This document shows, in pieces, positions 1 through 12,265 of a DNA stretch of 64,000 nucleotides (position 1 is its first letter; every line of letters begins with the position of its first letter). Below the pieces are notes generated by a model. That model ran no database searches. It was given only the letters and a program-made list of their open reading frames with translations, and was not told the origin of the DNA. A program made the position numbers and the translations under genes. This stretch comes from Ursus arctos (Eukaryota > Chordata > Mammalia > Carnivora > Ursidae): contig NW_026622841.1 of assembly GCF_023065955.2 (NCBI RefSeq), forward strand, positions 21,883,501 to 21,947,500. Reading direction: 5' to 3'.

Positions 1-65
1 TAGATCCATGAGTTCCTCTAGGGTTTATACTAAGAAGTCTTATACCTTCCTCTTTGTCAGTTCTT

Positions 66-268
66 CTAAGTCAGGAACTTTAGCATACTCTGAAATCATA
101 GTTGGGACAAGGGTAAGGAAGGTTTATTAAAACACAGATTTCTGGTCTCCAAGCCCAGAGTTTCTGATTCAGCAGACCTGGGACGAGGCCTGAGAATTTG
201 TCTTTCTAACAACTTCCCAAGTGACTGATTCTGTTGGTCCGGGGAATCACACTTTGAGAACAACTGCT
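66..268 (+). mobile_element. MER5A (hAT-Charlie non-autonomous DNA transposon)
   Basis: The block follows the MER5A consensus from memory: a degraded left part, then a run reading TTAAAACACAGATTTCTGG, then a piece around GAGTTTCTGATTCAGCAGAC, and a right end reading ACTTTGAGAACAACTGCTC, which is the terminal inverted repeat. The left terminal repeat is badly eroded. It is an ancient, non-coding eutherian relic. Confidence 0.85.
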
Positions 269-879
269 CCAGTGAATGTATAAATTTATACTTCTGTCAC
301 TGTGATTTTATGATTTTCTATACCTTTATGACACTTGGAACTGTCATATTTTTCAATTTAATGTGAGTTAAATGGCATCTCTGTTATTTTAATTTGTATT
401 ACTCTGATTATTACTGAGAGTTTTATTTTATTTGATCATTGGTCATTCATAGTGAACCTGCTGTAAACTGCCACTAATACTACATTGTTGACCAGAAATG
501 AGTTCAGTGAGTATCCTTGTCATCAATAGCACTAGTTAATGCAATAAGATAAGAAAAAGAAATAAAAGGTATTATAATGGGAGCTAAAGTTCCTTTTTCT
601 ATATAGTCAACAAACTAAGATATTTCAGCAAAACGAGTAAATAAAAGATCTTTATATAAAAATCAACAGTTTGTATATGCTATAAAATAATTAGAAAATG
701 CAAAGAAATAAAAGATTCCACACCATGTAGCAATAAATATAAGGTAATAAAGCTAATAGAAGATGTACAAATTGCTTATGAATAAGATTATGAAGTTTAA
801 TCATTAAGTGTATTTTCAGTAAGATTTTGATACATCATTTTAATAAAGGTCATTTTAAAAAAATGTTGTCATATCTTCA
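269..879. other. unassigned AT-rich sequence
   Basis: No reading frame, RNA or repeat family is recognised. The sequence is rich in short A and T runs and could hide very old L1 or MER debris. Confidence 0.5.
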
Positions 880-1560
880 TTTATTGAGATGCTCTTAAGA
901 TGTTCTCCAGAAAACCATTCTGCTGATATGTTTTGTATTTTTTCATGCTAAACTATCCTCACATTTCTGGCATATCATTCCCTTAGTAATTAGGTAATAT
1001 TTAGGTAATGTGTTTGTATTTCACTTAGAATAACTGCATCATTGCTCAAAAGTAAAATTGCATGTTATTATCTTGATTGTGTTGTCCTGGACAATTTTGT
1101 TATCAATGTTATCCTAGACAATTACCTCTTTCTGCAATCATTATTCTTGTTTTTCAAAGGGTTGGGAAATGAGTTTGTAAAAATGTCTGGAACTAGTCTT
1201 TCAGAAAAGTAATTTGATTATCAATTCAATGTCTAATTTTTTTTTTTGGTGTATTTAGACTTTTGATGCTCTTCTTTGGTTGATAACAGTCATCTATATT
1301 CTAGAAAATATTTGTTCTTATTTCATTTGTAAATGCACTTTCATAATACTGTTAATAGCTTTCTCTTAAGATCTAAAAAATTCTATAGCTATGGGTCTCT
1401 TTCCATTTCTAATATTCTTGCATCTTTTCTGTTTATTGATCAGTCTTGCTAAATTTATTCATTATTAGTGTTCCATTTTAGTTTGATAATCTATATAGTC
1501 TCCTTGTTTTATATACTGCTAAAATGTGTGTTAATTTTTATTACTTCATTCCTTTCATTT
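880..1560 (-). mobile_element. old L1M fragment, ORF2 region
   Basis: Read on the minus strand, the block keeps the order of landmarks of L1 ORF2: the segment around TTTTTCATGCTAAACTATCC matches the stretch that follows the reverse-transcriptase template-rich part, and the part near 1420-1470 matches the further upstream ORF2 segment. Divergence is high and no frame stays open. The call rests on remembered consensus, so the subfamily is not given. Confidence 0.5.
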
Positions 1561-1604
1561 TTTAAATTAAAGGCAAAGACTATAAGTCCTTTTTAATATC
1601 TTCA

Positions 1605-1735
1605 ATAACTGAAGCAGACAGAGGTTAATAACTTGCCCCCAAATCTTGCAATTAGTTAGCAGGAGAACCAGGATATGGACCTAGGAAATTTGGTTCAAGA
1701 ATCCATATTTCTGTCTTCCTAAATTGCTCAACACA
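1605..1735 (-). mobile_element. MIR SINE fragment
   Basis: AGAGGTTAATAACTTGCCCC followed by a block ending near GGAGAACCAGGATATGGACC is the reverse complement of the MIR core. It is an ancient tRNA-derived SINE and is non-coding. Confidence 0.75.
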
Positions 1736-1755
1736 TCTTTGTTTGACGAAAAATG

Positions 1756-2212
1756 TACTGTTTCCTAGGATTACTGTAACAAAGTATTGCAAACTAGGAT
1801 GGCTTAAAACAATAGAAACTTATTTCATGTCGCAGTTCAAGAGGCTAAGAATCTAAAATCAAGGTGTCAGCAGGACTATGTTCTCTCTCAAGGATTTAGG
1901 GAAGAATCTGTTCATGCCTTTCCCTTAACTTCTGCTGGTCGTCATCAATCCTTGGTGTCTGTTGGCTGTAACTACATCACTCCAGTCTCTGCCTCCATCT
2001 TCACATGGCATTCTCCCCTCTATGCCTGTCTCTGTCTCTTCTCTTCTTATAAGGATACCAGTCATATTGAATTAGGGCTCTTCCTAATCAAGTATGACCT
2101 CATTTTAGCATGATTGCATCTACGAACACCTTATTTCCAAATAAGGTCACATTCATAGGTACTGGGGATTAGAAATGAAACATCTTTTGGGGAGACACAA
2201 TGCAACATAACA
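1756..2212 (-). mobile_element. MLT1-type MaLR LTR, solo
   Basis: The whole LTR is present in reverse: it opens with the reverse complement of the LTR 3' end (TTTCCTAGGATTACTGTAAC), passes AGTCTCTGCCTCCATCTTCA and CTTATTTCCAAATAAGGTCA, and closes with GGGGAGACACAATGCAACAT. No internal MaLR sequence lies on either side, so it is a solo LTR left by recombination. ERVL-MaLR LTRs of this kind are shared across eutherians. Confidence 0.9.
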
Positions 2213-2281
2213 GTAAGATTCAGATAAGATAAATTCACTTACAAGAAAATATAATCACTTCTTCGTAAAATATACCTACAG

Positions 2282-2405
2282 GCTAAGCCAGACTACCCTG
2301 AGTTTGAATTTAAGCTTCATCATTCACTATGTATCTAGCAGTTACTACATCTTGTAAGCCTGAGTGATAATGATACTTACAACAAAGTGTTGTAAAGATT
2401 AAATG
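2282..2405 (+). mobile_element. MIR SINE fragment
   Basis: The block runs from a degraded head (AGACTACCCTGAGTTTGAAT) to the MIR tail-side motif ACAACAAAGTGTTGTAAAGA followed by TTAAATG. Order and spacing fit MIR, but identity is modest. Confidence 0.6.
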
Positions 2406-2989
2406 TCAAAAAAAAATGGGTGAAGAGAAGTACACCACTTTAGGATAGTGATTCTAGAGGAGAAACTGAAATAGCACAGAAAAGGTAAAAGCAGAATGTC
2501 CAATAGAGCAGTTATGTTTATGTGTGTGTTCGTTTATAAATAAGATTTGAAACCAAGATGGAAAATGCTAAGATGGTAATAATTATGTCTGGGATTGTAC
2601 AGCTTTTGTTATTTTGTTTCTATACTTTTCTGTGTATCTGAAATATTTCAGTTACTTAAAGAAAAAAAGTAAAACATATAGTAAAGAAAGTATTATTGCA
2701 TTTGTCTCTCAAGTCAACCCAAATTTCTCATTTTTTGAATCTGTGAATCAAAAAAATCAAATTAGCTGTTTTTTAACTCTTTTTAAGTCCAATTACATTA
2801 ATAAAATATAGAGTGAAAATTAAATGTCTTCACTACCTACTGACATAGTTATACCACTCCCTACATGTACTACACTTAAAAATAAAGAGTATTTCATATT
2901 CTTCTATAAAGTAGTTATGCATACAAACATAGAACAAATGACCTTTTTCTTTTCCACCCTTTTATCTCAGCTCTACTTTAATATCAACT
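2406..2989. other. unassigned AT-rich sequence
   Basis: There is no gene. The part near 2590-2670 has the look of an old L1M 3' end (a pyrimidine stretch, then GTATCTGAAATATTTCAGTT and an A-rich run), but the match is too short to call. A 65-codon frame at 2614-2811 has no recognisable content. Confidence 0.45.
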
Positions 2990-3235
2990 CATAGAAATGT
3001 ACTCTGTTCATTTTAGAGATGACATGGTATTTCACTGTGTAAGTGTGCCATCATGTATTTAACCTTACACCTACTAACTAATGTTTAAGTCGGTTCTATC
3101 TTTCTCCAAGTAAGTAGATACTTTTGCAAATACATTTCTTATATCATTGGGTGGGGGTGGGGATCTTAAAAGCTGAATTTTTGGGTAAGTACATATGTTA
3201 ATTTTAAATTTCCATGAAGTACTGATTATTGAATT
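2990..3235 (-). mobile_element. old L1M 3' region fragment
   Basis: In reverse orientation the block resembles the end of L1M ORF2 and its 3'UTR: a host-type segment near TTTAGAGATGACATGGTATT, then one ending in AAGCTGAATTTTTGGGTAAG. A G-rich interruption (GGGTGGGGGTGGGG) sits near 3150. It is highly diverged. Confidence 0.45.
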
Positions 3236-3367
3236 ATGAGGGAAAATTTTTACTTTGTTAAGTGGCTTAGACAAAACAAGGAAAAAAATATGACAGAGAT
3301 TAAGAAAATATTGAGAAAATTAAGTTATGAGCACCCTTCAAGTGAGCTCAAAATAAGTGATATTAAT

Positions 3368-3545
3368 TTTTGAGCACCTATTGTGTATCACATTTTCTAC
3401 TTAGATGTCCTAATCCAACGCTCATCATCATTCTCTGCAGTAATTATTATCATAAGTCCCATGACCTAAGACTGCTTCTCAGGGAAGCTCCAGGAGGAAA
3501 ACAGACATTCAGGGAAGTAACTTCCTGTGAAGGCTGTCTGGTTTC
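3368..3545 (-). mobile_element. MIR SINE
   Basis: TGAGCACCTATTGTGTATCA, then GCAGTAATTATTATCATAAG, then a degraded AGGTTAAGTAACTT-like piece (AGGGAAGTAACTTCCTG) give the MIR consensus in reverse, in the correct order. Confidence 0.75.
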
Positions 3546-4159
3546 CTGCTCTTCTAATGTCTCCAAACTTAGAAATAAGCTTCACTTGAGCTCTTCCTCT
3601 CACTGGCTGACCCAATTCCAGGCCCTAGGCCCTTTTCTGTCCCTAGAAAGGGAAATACAAGAACCATCCAGTAGTTTAGTAACTGGTTACCATGTCAGCC
3701 TTTTCTCAAGGAAATGTCTTATAAAAAAGGGATGATTCAATTTCCTCTCCAAAATGCCAGTATCACTCTGATATTGGTTCTTATTTCCCCAGTCACTGGG
3801 TTCTTAACTTGATAATCAGTCTACACATCCCTGCCTGGAGCCTCTTCTCCGAAGGGCAAGATAAGTTGTTGTCAAAATTGTTTACATATGCTTGACCAGG
3901 TCCCCATGCCCAGTCAAGCCTTTCTTCCCTCCCTGGCGTATGCCAGTGTACCTGCTCCTACACTCTATAGCCTTGAATTTAGATCGGACTGACCTATTCA
4001 CCAATGTAATAAAACAAATATTTTAAGGGTACCCTATCCAGTTCATGCCCCAGTTGTTCAGAGATAGAACCAAATCTCAATATAGATTTTTCTATTTCCT
4101 CCAGACCACATGGCTTTTTTATTTCTCTTAGGTTTAATTAAAAATAAAATGATTCATTA
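3546..4159. other. unassigned, relatively GC-rich sequence
   Basis: This is less AT-rich than its surroundings and shows no recognised repeat. The plus-strand frame at 3370-3735 runs out of the MIR into this block and has no recognisable domain, so I do not call it a gene. Confidence 0.45.
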
Positions 4160-4290
4160 TATGCAAATAATCAATCATGGAACACTACATCAAATACTAA
4201 GGATATACTGTATGGTGACTAACATAATAAAAAATTATTATTAAAAAAATAATAAATAAATAAATTGAAAAAATAAAAATAAAATGAATG
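4160..4290 (+). mobile_element. carnivore L1 3'UTR end, 5'-truncated
   Basis: CAATCATGGAACACTACATC, TACTGTATGGTGACTAACAT and an A-rich tail match, in the opposite orientation, the L1 ends at 17.3 and 19.0 kb. Only the last 130 or so bases of the L1 are present, so it is a severely 5'-truncated insertion with no coding sequence. Confidence 0.9.
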
Positions 4291-5224
4291 ATTCTAAGTC
4301 CTTGTCTTTAAACAAGTAGATATTTATAAGTCTGAACTAAAGGTTACTTGTACAGCAGGAACATTAGACATATGAGGAGAGAGAGATCCCAGTTCCTAGA
4401 AGGCTCCAGCAGACTCTTAACTTCCTCTTCTTACAAATCGTTACAGAGTCATCATTCATCAAGGTATTCAGCCAGCAGGTAGCCCCAGATTTTCTATATA
4501 GAAGGAGCTTAACATAGAAGGGGAGCAGGAGGCCCATCTTGAAAGTGTATTTTCACAATAAGCAGATTGAGTTTGCTTATATATCAAAAATCAGTAAAAA
4601 TAATTTTCTAAATATGCTTCTAATCACACTTTGTATATCATTAAGAAAATATAAGTCATTCATGTCAGGTTACACTATTGGTATTATTAATTTTACCGTT
4701 ATTTTTGAGGGAATGGAAATTATAGAGAAGTGGAAGCCCAATTCCCCAGGCACTCCTTAGTAGATCACAAGGACCAATATCTGTCCCCCAAAATGTGGCC
4801 AAGGAATGGTGCTCATTGGCTATGACTCTACAGCAAGATAACAAATGCTGAGCTATAATGCATGATTCCAATCATATTGACAAACTCTTTGATTTATTCA
4901 GTATAATTTTGAAAAGCCTGGAAGCCTATCTTTCAAAATAACCCCTAGATTACCATTCACTGGTCATTTAAATGCATGAGATAAACAGAGATGCAGTGGG
5001 GAAATCAGTATTGTCTAACTCTGAGAAGAAAAGTGCAAGGTTGGTTGCTACAGTATGAAATAATAATTGTTTTTACAAATTATCACAGAAGGAAAGGACA
5101 TAAAAATAGAAAAGATAGAGTTCTTTGTCCATCCCTCATCCCATGCTTAATACATTCCCTTTTATCATCTTTTCCTGAGATTTTTTCCCAATATCTTGGG
5201 TTAAAATTAAATGCTATTTACTTC
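4291..5224. other. unassigned sequence
   Basis: No repeat family, exon or RNA is recognised. Several frames of 65-90 codons occur on both strands, as expected by chance in AT-rich DNA. Confidence 0.45.
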
Positions 5225-5345
5225 ATTAATAATAATGGAAAACATTTATATGGCACTTAAACTTACAAACTGGCATTGTTTTGACAGTTTTACATGCAAA
5301 AAAATCAATTAGTCCTCAAAATAACCTTGCAGAGGCAGTTCTAAG
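5225..5345 (-). mobile_element. MIR SINE fragment
   Basis: AACATTTATATGGCACTTAA, then a piece ending TTTTACATGCA, then GTCCTCAAAATAACCTTGCA is the reverse complement of the 3' half of MIR. Confidence 0.7.
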
Positions 5346-8292
5346 AAAGATTATAGGAACAGAGGCCTACCTCAAGAAGCAAGAAAAATCTCAAATAAAT
5401 AACCTAACCTTACAACCAAAGGACTATAAAAAGAACAAACAAAACCCCAAACCAGTATAAGGAAGGAAATAATAAAGATTAGGGCAGAACTGAAATAAAA
5501 ACGAAAGAAAGAAAAGAAAAGAAAGAAAAGAAAGAAATGAAACCAGGACCTGATTCTCTGAAAAGATCAACAAAATTGATAAAACTTTAGCCAGAGTCAT
5601 AAAAAGAAAAAAAAATGAAGAGAGAGAGAGAGACAGAAACGACTCAAACAAAATCAGAAATGAAAGAGGAGAAATAACTGCCACCATAGAAATACAAAGG
5701 ATTATAAAAGAATATTATGAAAAATTACAACAAATTGGACTAGAAGAAATGGATAAATTCCTAGAAATATATAACCTTCCAAAACTGAATCAGGAAAACA
5801 TAGAAAATTTGAACAAACCAATTACCAGCAATGAAATTGAATCAGTAATTAAAAACTCCCAACACATGAAAGTCCAGGATCAGACAGATTCACAGGTGAA
5901 TTCTACTAAACATTCAAAAAAGACTTAATACCTAGTCTTCTCAAACTATTCCAAAAAACAGAAGAGGAGAGGAAGCTCCCAAATTCATTCTATGAGGCCA
6001 GCATTACCTCATTACCAAACCAGATAAAGACATAACCAAAACAGAGCTCTCTGATGAACATAGATGCAAAAATCCTCAACAAAGTATTAGCAAACTGAAT
6101 ATAATAATATACTTAAAAAATCATCCTCCTTGATCAAGTGGGATTTATTCCTGCAATGCAACAGTGGTTCAATATTTGCAAATCAATGTGATACACTGCA
6201 TAAACAAGAGAAAAGATAAAACCATGTGATCATTTCAACAGATACAGAAAAAGCATTTGACAAAGTACAACATCCATTCATGATAAAAAACCTCAACAAA
6301 GCAGGTTTAGAGAGAACATACCTCAACATAATAAAGGTCCTATATGAAAAACCCACAGATAATATCATACTCAATGGTGAAAAACTAAGAATTTTCCTTC
6401 TAAGGTCAGGAACAGGACAGAGATATCCACTTGCACCGTTCTTATTCAACCAAGTACTGGAACTTTTAGTCATAGCAATCAGACAAGGAAAAGAAAAGGC
6501 ATCCAAATTGGTAAGAAAGAAGTAAAATTTTCACTATTTACAGATGACATGATGCTATATATAGAAAACCCTAAAGACTCCACCAAAAAAATACTAGAAC
6601 TGTTAAGTGAATTCAGTAAAGTCACGGAATACAAAATCAATATACAGAATTCCTTTACATTTCTGTGTACTCTGAAAACTATAAAACAGCAATGAAATAT
6701 CTGAAAACAACACAAATGGAAAGATATTCCATGCTCCTGGATTAGAAGAATAATTATTGTTTAAAAAAATCCATACTACCCAAAGCAATCTACAGTTTTA
6801 ATACAATCCCTATCAAAATATCAACATCATTTTTCAGAGAACTAGAACAAATAGCAATAAAATTTGCATGGAACCACAAAAGACCCCCAATAGCCAAAGC
6901 AATCTTGAGAAAGAAAAATACAACTGGAGGTATCACAATCCCAGATTTCAAGATTTACTACAAAGCTGTAGTAATCAAAACAGCATGGTAATGACATGAA
7001 AATAGACACATAAATCAACAGAAGAGAGAGCCCATAAATAAACCCATACTTATATGGTCAATTAATCTTTAACAAAGGAGGCAAGAATATGCAATGGGGC
7101 AAAGATGGTCTCTTCAATAAATGATATTAAGAACACTGGACAGCTACATGCAAAGGAATAAAACTGAACCACTTTCTTACACCATACACAAAAATAAACC
7201 CAAAATGGATTAAAGAACTAAATGTGAGACATGAAATTATAAAAATCCTAGAAGAGAGCACAGGCAGTAATTTCTCTGACATTGGCCACAGCAACATCTT
7301 TATTGGGACTCTATCAAAATAAAAAGTTTCTGTATAGCAAAGGAAACCATCAACAAAACAAAACCACAACCTACTGAATGGGAAAAAATTATACATCCCA
7401 TAAAGGGTTAGTATCCAAAATACGTAAAGAACTTATACAACTCAACACACCAAAAAGGCAGAGTCCAATTAAAAATGGGCAGAATAAATGAAGATACATT
7501 TCTCCAAAAATGACATCTAGATGGCCAACAGACACATGAAAAAGATGTTCAATATCACCTATCATCAAGGAAATGCAAATCAAAACTACAATGAGATATC
7601 ATCTTATATGTCAGAATGGCTAAAATCAAAAACGCAAGAAACAAGTGTTGGCAAGGTTGTGGAAAAAAAGGAACCCTCACACTGCTGGTGAGAATGCCAC
7701 TTGGAAAACAGTATGGTGGTTCCTCAAAAAATTACAAATAGAATTATTATATGACCCAGTAATTCTACTACTGGATATTTACCCAAAGAATACAAAAACA
7801 CTAATGTGGAAAGATACATGCATCCTTACGTTTATTGCAGCATTATTTACAATAGCCAAAATTTGGAAGCAACCCAAGTGTCCATTGATAGACGAATGCA
7901 TAGGGAAGATGCAGTAGATATAAATACAATGGAATATAAAAGAATGATATTTGCAACAACATAAATGCATGAATGGATCTAGAGAGTATAATGCTAAGCG
8001 AAATAAGTTAGTCAGAGAAAGACAAATACCATATGACTTCATTCATATGTAGAATTTAAGAAACAAAACAAATGAACAAAGAAAAAATACAAACCAAAAA
8101 ACAGACTCTTACCAGAGGGGAGGTGCTGGAGTGAAATAAGTGGGGATGGGTGAAATAGGTGAAAGTGTTTAAGAGTACACTTACGATGATGAGCACTGAG
8201 TAATGTATAGAATTGTTGAATTACTATATTGTACATCTAAAACTAATACAACACTATATGCTAACTATACTAGAATCAAAAAAAATAAAGTA
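5346..8292 (+). mobile_element. 5'-truncated L1 with decayed ORF2
   Basis: The element starts in mid ORF2 (GGCCTACCTCAAGAAGCAAG) and runs through the reverse transcriptase to a complete 3'UTR and A-rich tail near 8290. An open piece at 6226-6525 carries the RT signature [12 protein letters not shown] and [17 protein letters not shown]. The catalytic-loop equivalent FTDDMMLY is encoded at about 6537-6560 but in another frame, so a frameshift separates them. In LINE-1 the loop is normally FADD. The C-terminal region is further broken by stops. The copy cannot be active. It meets the next L1 at 8292-8296 without an obvious target duplication. Confidence 0.93.
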
Positions 8293-9494
8293 AAAGTAGA
8301 TGACAATGTGTCACCAACTAGAGAAAATCAGTAAATAGAAATTATAAAAGAAAAACAAATTCTGGATTTGAAATGAAAAATTCACTAGATGGCTTCAACA
8401 TTCAACATTTCAACATTCAGGCCAACTTGAGGAGAGATCAATAGAGATTATATAGTCTGAAGAACAGAGAGAAAAAGTAATTTTAAAAAATGATCCTTAG
8501 AGAAATGTGGAACACCATTAAACATACCAACATACATGTAAAAGTAGTATCAGAAAGAGAAGAGAGAGATAAAGAAACATAAAAATATTCAAAAATATAA
8601 TGGTAGAAAAATCCTCAAACTTGATGAAGCTCAATAAATTCAAAGCAAAAAAAAAAAAATCAAGCAAAGAGATCCACCCTCACACACTGCAATAAAAATG
8701 CTGAAAGACAAAGCCAAAAATTTTATAGACAGCAATTACACATAAGAAAACCCTTAAGATCAACATCTGACTTCTCACTAAAAGCAATGGAATCAGAGTA
8801 CAATAGGATGATGTATTCCATACAAGAATTTTATATCCAACAAAACTATCTTTCCAAAAATGAAGGTGAATATAATACCTCCCAAAACAAATAAAAACTG
8901 AGAATTCATTACTAGTAGATCCACCTAGAAGAGATATAATAAGGCAAATTTTTTCAGGCAGAAAGCATCTCCAGACAGAAATTCAAAACTGCTTATAAAA
9001 GGAAAGATTATCCATAAAGGTAATTATGTAATTATAAAAGATTCTTTTCTTCTTTAAACTGATATAAAAAGTAATTGCATAAAATTATTATAATTGTATC
9101 AATAGGCCAAAATAACATTTAGAAATGTAATATACTTCACAAAGCCTCATAAAGGAAGTAGGTGAAAGCAAAGCTGTATTGGAATAAAGAAGTGACACAA
9201 AACTGTAATGTGAATCCACAGGAAAAAATAAGAAAGCCAGAAAGAGTAAATTAAAAGTTTAACATAATACTATAATATATACATATGCTCTCTTCTATCA
9301 CCTTTTTAAAAAAGATATTAAATTAGATGTAGCAATAATTATAACAATGTATTTTGGAATTATAACATATATACCTGTAATATGTATATCAATCATGCAC
9401 AAAAAGAGGAACAGAGTAGAGAGATAATAAAAATAATGTTTCTGTACCTCTTAGAATTAAGATACAAATCTAAAGTAAACTCAGATGGAGTTTA

Positions 9495-9549
9495 AGATAT
9501 ATGATAAGCCCTGGATATATGATAAGCCCTAAGATATATGATAAGCCCT
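9495..9549 (+). repeat. three tandem copies of an 18-19 bp unit
   Basis: Units at 9495-9512, 9513-9530 and 9531-9549 share GATATATGATAAGCCCT and differ only in the first one or two bases. They lie inside the inter-ORF part of the L1MB-like element, so this is a local expansion within a transposon. Confidence 0.95.
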
Positions 9550-11064
9550 GGAGCAACAATGAAGAAAATAACTGAATATATACATATATACTGAAAATTC
9601 ATTAAAACAATTAAAATGTTACAATAGAAAATATTCATTACATGCAGGTGAAAGCAGTAAAAGAGGAACTGATAAACAGCAACGAAAAACCACATCAAAT
9701 TAATATGAAAGAGAAAATGGCAAAAATAAATTCAACTGTATTTATAATATTAAATGTGAATGGATTACATAACCCAATATAAAGGCAGATATTTTTTAAA
9801 TGAAGGGAAAAACAACATCCAGCTATGTGTTGTCTGCAGGAGACACATTTTATATTCAGATATAGCTTGAAAGGGCAATTAAGTAAAAAATAATGAATTT
9901 TTTTTAAAATAAAGAAATAAAAGTCATCCCAATTGGAAAGGAAAATGTAAACTATCTCTAATTGCATGTCATTGCAACATCTTCTATATAGAAAATTCAG
10001 GAATACACTAAAAAACTATTAAAACTAATAAATAATTTTTGTGAAGTCACAGGGGACATATCAATATAAAAACATCAATTTTATTTCTATACACTAAGAA
10101 AAAAATCCAAAAATGAGATTAATAAAACATCCCATTTACAATAGCATAAAAAGGAATAAAATACTTAGAAACAAATTTAACAAAGAAAGTGCAAAGCTAA
10201 TACTCTGAAAATTATAAAATAACACAGAGAATTTTAAGAAGACCTAAATAAGTAGAATTATTCATATTATTGTATTAGAGACTAAACATTTGTTAGAATG
10301 GCAAAACTCCCTAAATTGATCTATGGATTCAGTGGAATCTCTAATAAAATCCCAGCTGAGATTTTTGTAAAAATTAACAAATTGATTCTCAAATGGCATA
10401 TGAAAATGTCAAGGATCACCCAGAATAGCCAAAGCAAACCTGAAAAAATACAATGCTGAATAATTCACATGTCCTAGATTCAAAACTTACTACAAAGCTT
10501 TGGTAATCAAGCCAGTGTGTTTCTCCTAATAAACACATACCTAAATGGAATAGAATTAAGATTTCAGAAATTAGCTCTTACATTCGTGGCAAACTGATAT
10601 TAGTAAGAATGCTAAGACAGTTCAACGAAGAAAGTACAGTCTCTTCAACAAATGCTACTGGTACAATGGGATAGCTATGTGCAAAAGAACAAATTTGAAA
10701 ATCCAGATCCCCTACCTCATAACATAATAAAAAATTAACTCAAGATGGGTCACAGGCCTAATGTAAGAGTTACTACTATAAAACCTTTAGAAGAAAATAG
10801 AAGGGCTAATTACCATGGGTTGAGCAATGGTTTGCTAGACGTAACACCAAACATACAAGTAACAAAAAAAAAAAAAGAAAAGAAATTAGACTTCATCAAT
10901 ATTAAAACCTTTTGTGCTTTAAGAGATAGTACCTAGAAAGTGAAAAGATAACCCACAGAATGGAAGAAAAACACTTGCCACTTATATATTTGATAAAGGA
11001 CTTCCATTTAGAATAGTATAAAGAATTCCTACAACTCAGTAATAAAAAGACAAGTAATTCTATT

Positions 11065-11237
11065 TTTAAAGGATTTTATTTATTTGTGTGAGAGAGTGAG
11101 AACAGTGGAAGAGTGAGAGGGAGAAGCAGATGCCCCACTGAGTGGAGATCCTGATGAGGGGCTCGATCCCAGGACCCTGAGATCATGACCTGAACCGAAG
11201 GCAGACGCTTAACTGACTGAGCCACCCACGTGCCCCG
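11065..11237 (-). mobile_element. CAN-SINE with 17 bp target duplication
   Basis: The body reads in reverse: TTTAAAGGATTTTATTTATT at the tail side, then GGCTCGATCCCAGGACCC, then TGAGCCACCCACGTGCCCC at the head. AGACAAGTAATTCTATT occurs on both sides (11048-11064 and 11238-11254) as an exact 17 bp target-site duplication. It lies inside the L1MB-like element and so is younger. The head derives from tRNA-Lys and holds the pol III A and B boxes. Confidence 0.97.
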
Positions 11238-11409
11238 AGACAAGTAATTCTATTAATAAAAGACAATGGACTTGTCTAGACATTTCTCCAAGGAAGATAT
11301 ACAAATGGCCAATAAGCACATAAATATCATCAGCCACCAGGAAACTGCAACTCAAAAGCACAAGATACTCTTTCAGACCCACTAAAATGGCTGCAAAAAA
11401 GAGAAATCA

Positions 11410-11608
11410 GGGGCGCCTGGGTGGTGCAGTCGTTAAGCATCTGCCTTCAGCTCAGGGCGTGATCCCAGCGTTCTGGGATCGAGCCCCACATCAGGCTCCT
11501 CTACTGGGAGCCTGCTTCTTCCTCTCCCACTCCCCCTGCTTGTGTTCCCTCTCTTGCTGGCTATCTCTCTCTGTCAAATTAATAAATAAAAAAATCTTTA
11601 AAAAAAAT
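11410..11608 (+). mobile_element. CAN-SINE, young subtype
   Basis: It opens with GGGGCGCCTGGGTGGTGCAG and TCGTTAAGCATCTGCCTTCA, has the B-box region GATCGAGCCCCACATCAGG, the pyrimidine-rich body and an ATAAATAAAAAAATCTTTAAA tail. The flanking A-rich runs ending in AAATCA on both sides probably hold the target duplication, but its length is unclear. The GGCGTGATCCC type is the one I associate with bears. Confidence 0.96.
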
Positions 11609-12265
11609 CAACAAACTTTTGTGAGCATGTGGAGAAATTGGAATGCTATGTATTAATAGTGGGAATATAAAATGGTACAACTATTTTGGAAAACAGTCTG
11701 GTAGTTCCTTAAAAGTTTAAACTTAGTAGTACCATATTACTCAGCAACCCAACTCTTCAGATACATTCAAGATAAATGAAAACATATGTCCACACAAAAT
11801 TCTGCACGTGAATATCCATAGCAGATATTTCATTAATAGCTCAAAAGCACTAACAACCCAAATATCCATAAACTGATGAATAGATAAAATATGCCATATC
11901 CATATGATGGAATATTACTCCACAATAAAAGGAATGAAACATTTATATATGCTCCAACATGAATGGATCTCAGAATCATCATGCTAAGCGAAAGACACCA
12001 GTCACAAGAATGACATATTGTATGATTCTATTCATATGAAATGTCCAGAAGAGGCAAATCCATAAGGACAGAAAGTAGATGATTTGTTTCCTAGTGCTGG
12101 GAAGTTAGAGAGAAATGGGATATGAGCATTCATTTTGGAATGAAATGTTCTAAAACTGTAGTAATGGTTGCACAACTCTGTGAACACATTAAACAACATG
12201 GACTGTACACTCTAAATGAGTGAATTATATGTTGTGTGAATCACATCTCAATTAAGATGCTTTTA

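Larger units (their letters stand above)
8296..12265 (+). mobile_element. old L1 (L1MB-like) with large internal deletion
   Basis: The left part (8296-9000) is degraded ORF1 sequence, 9000-9700 is the inter-ORF region, and 9735-9870 is the start of ORF2 (AATGTGAATGGATTACATAA, then GTCTGCAGGAGACACATTTT). At about 9985 the sequence jumps to the late reverse-transcriptase region (CCCATTTACAATAGCATAAA at about 10130), so roughly the first 2 kb of ORF2 is missing. The end near 12180-12260 (GTGAATTATATGTTGTGTGA) is an L1MB-type 3'UTR. Two CAN-SINEs are inserted at 11.06 and 11.41 kb. No frame is intact. Confidence 0.88.

Noticed and set aside
3370..3735. 121-codon plus-strand frame
   Set aside because: It begins inside a MIR and has no domain, start context or splice evidence; expected by chance.
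9495..9549. CRISPR-like direct repeats
   Set aside because: There are no spacers between the units and the host is a mammalian L1; simple tandem expansion.
11410..11608. Possible tRNA gene
   Set aside because: The tRNA-like head with A and B boxes belongs to a CAN-SINE with body and A tail; the same holds for all other such heads in the window.
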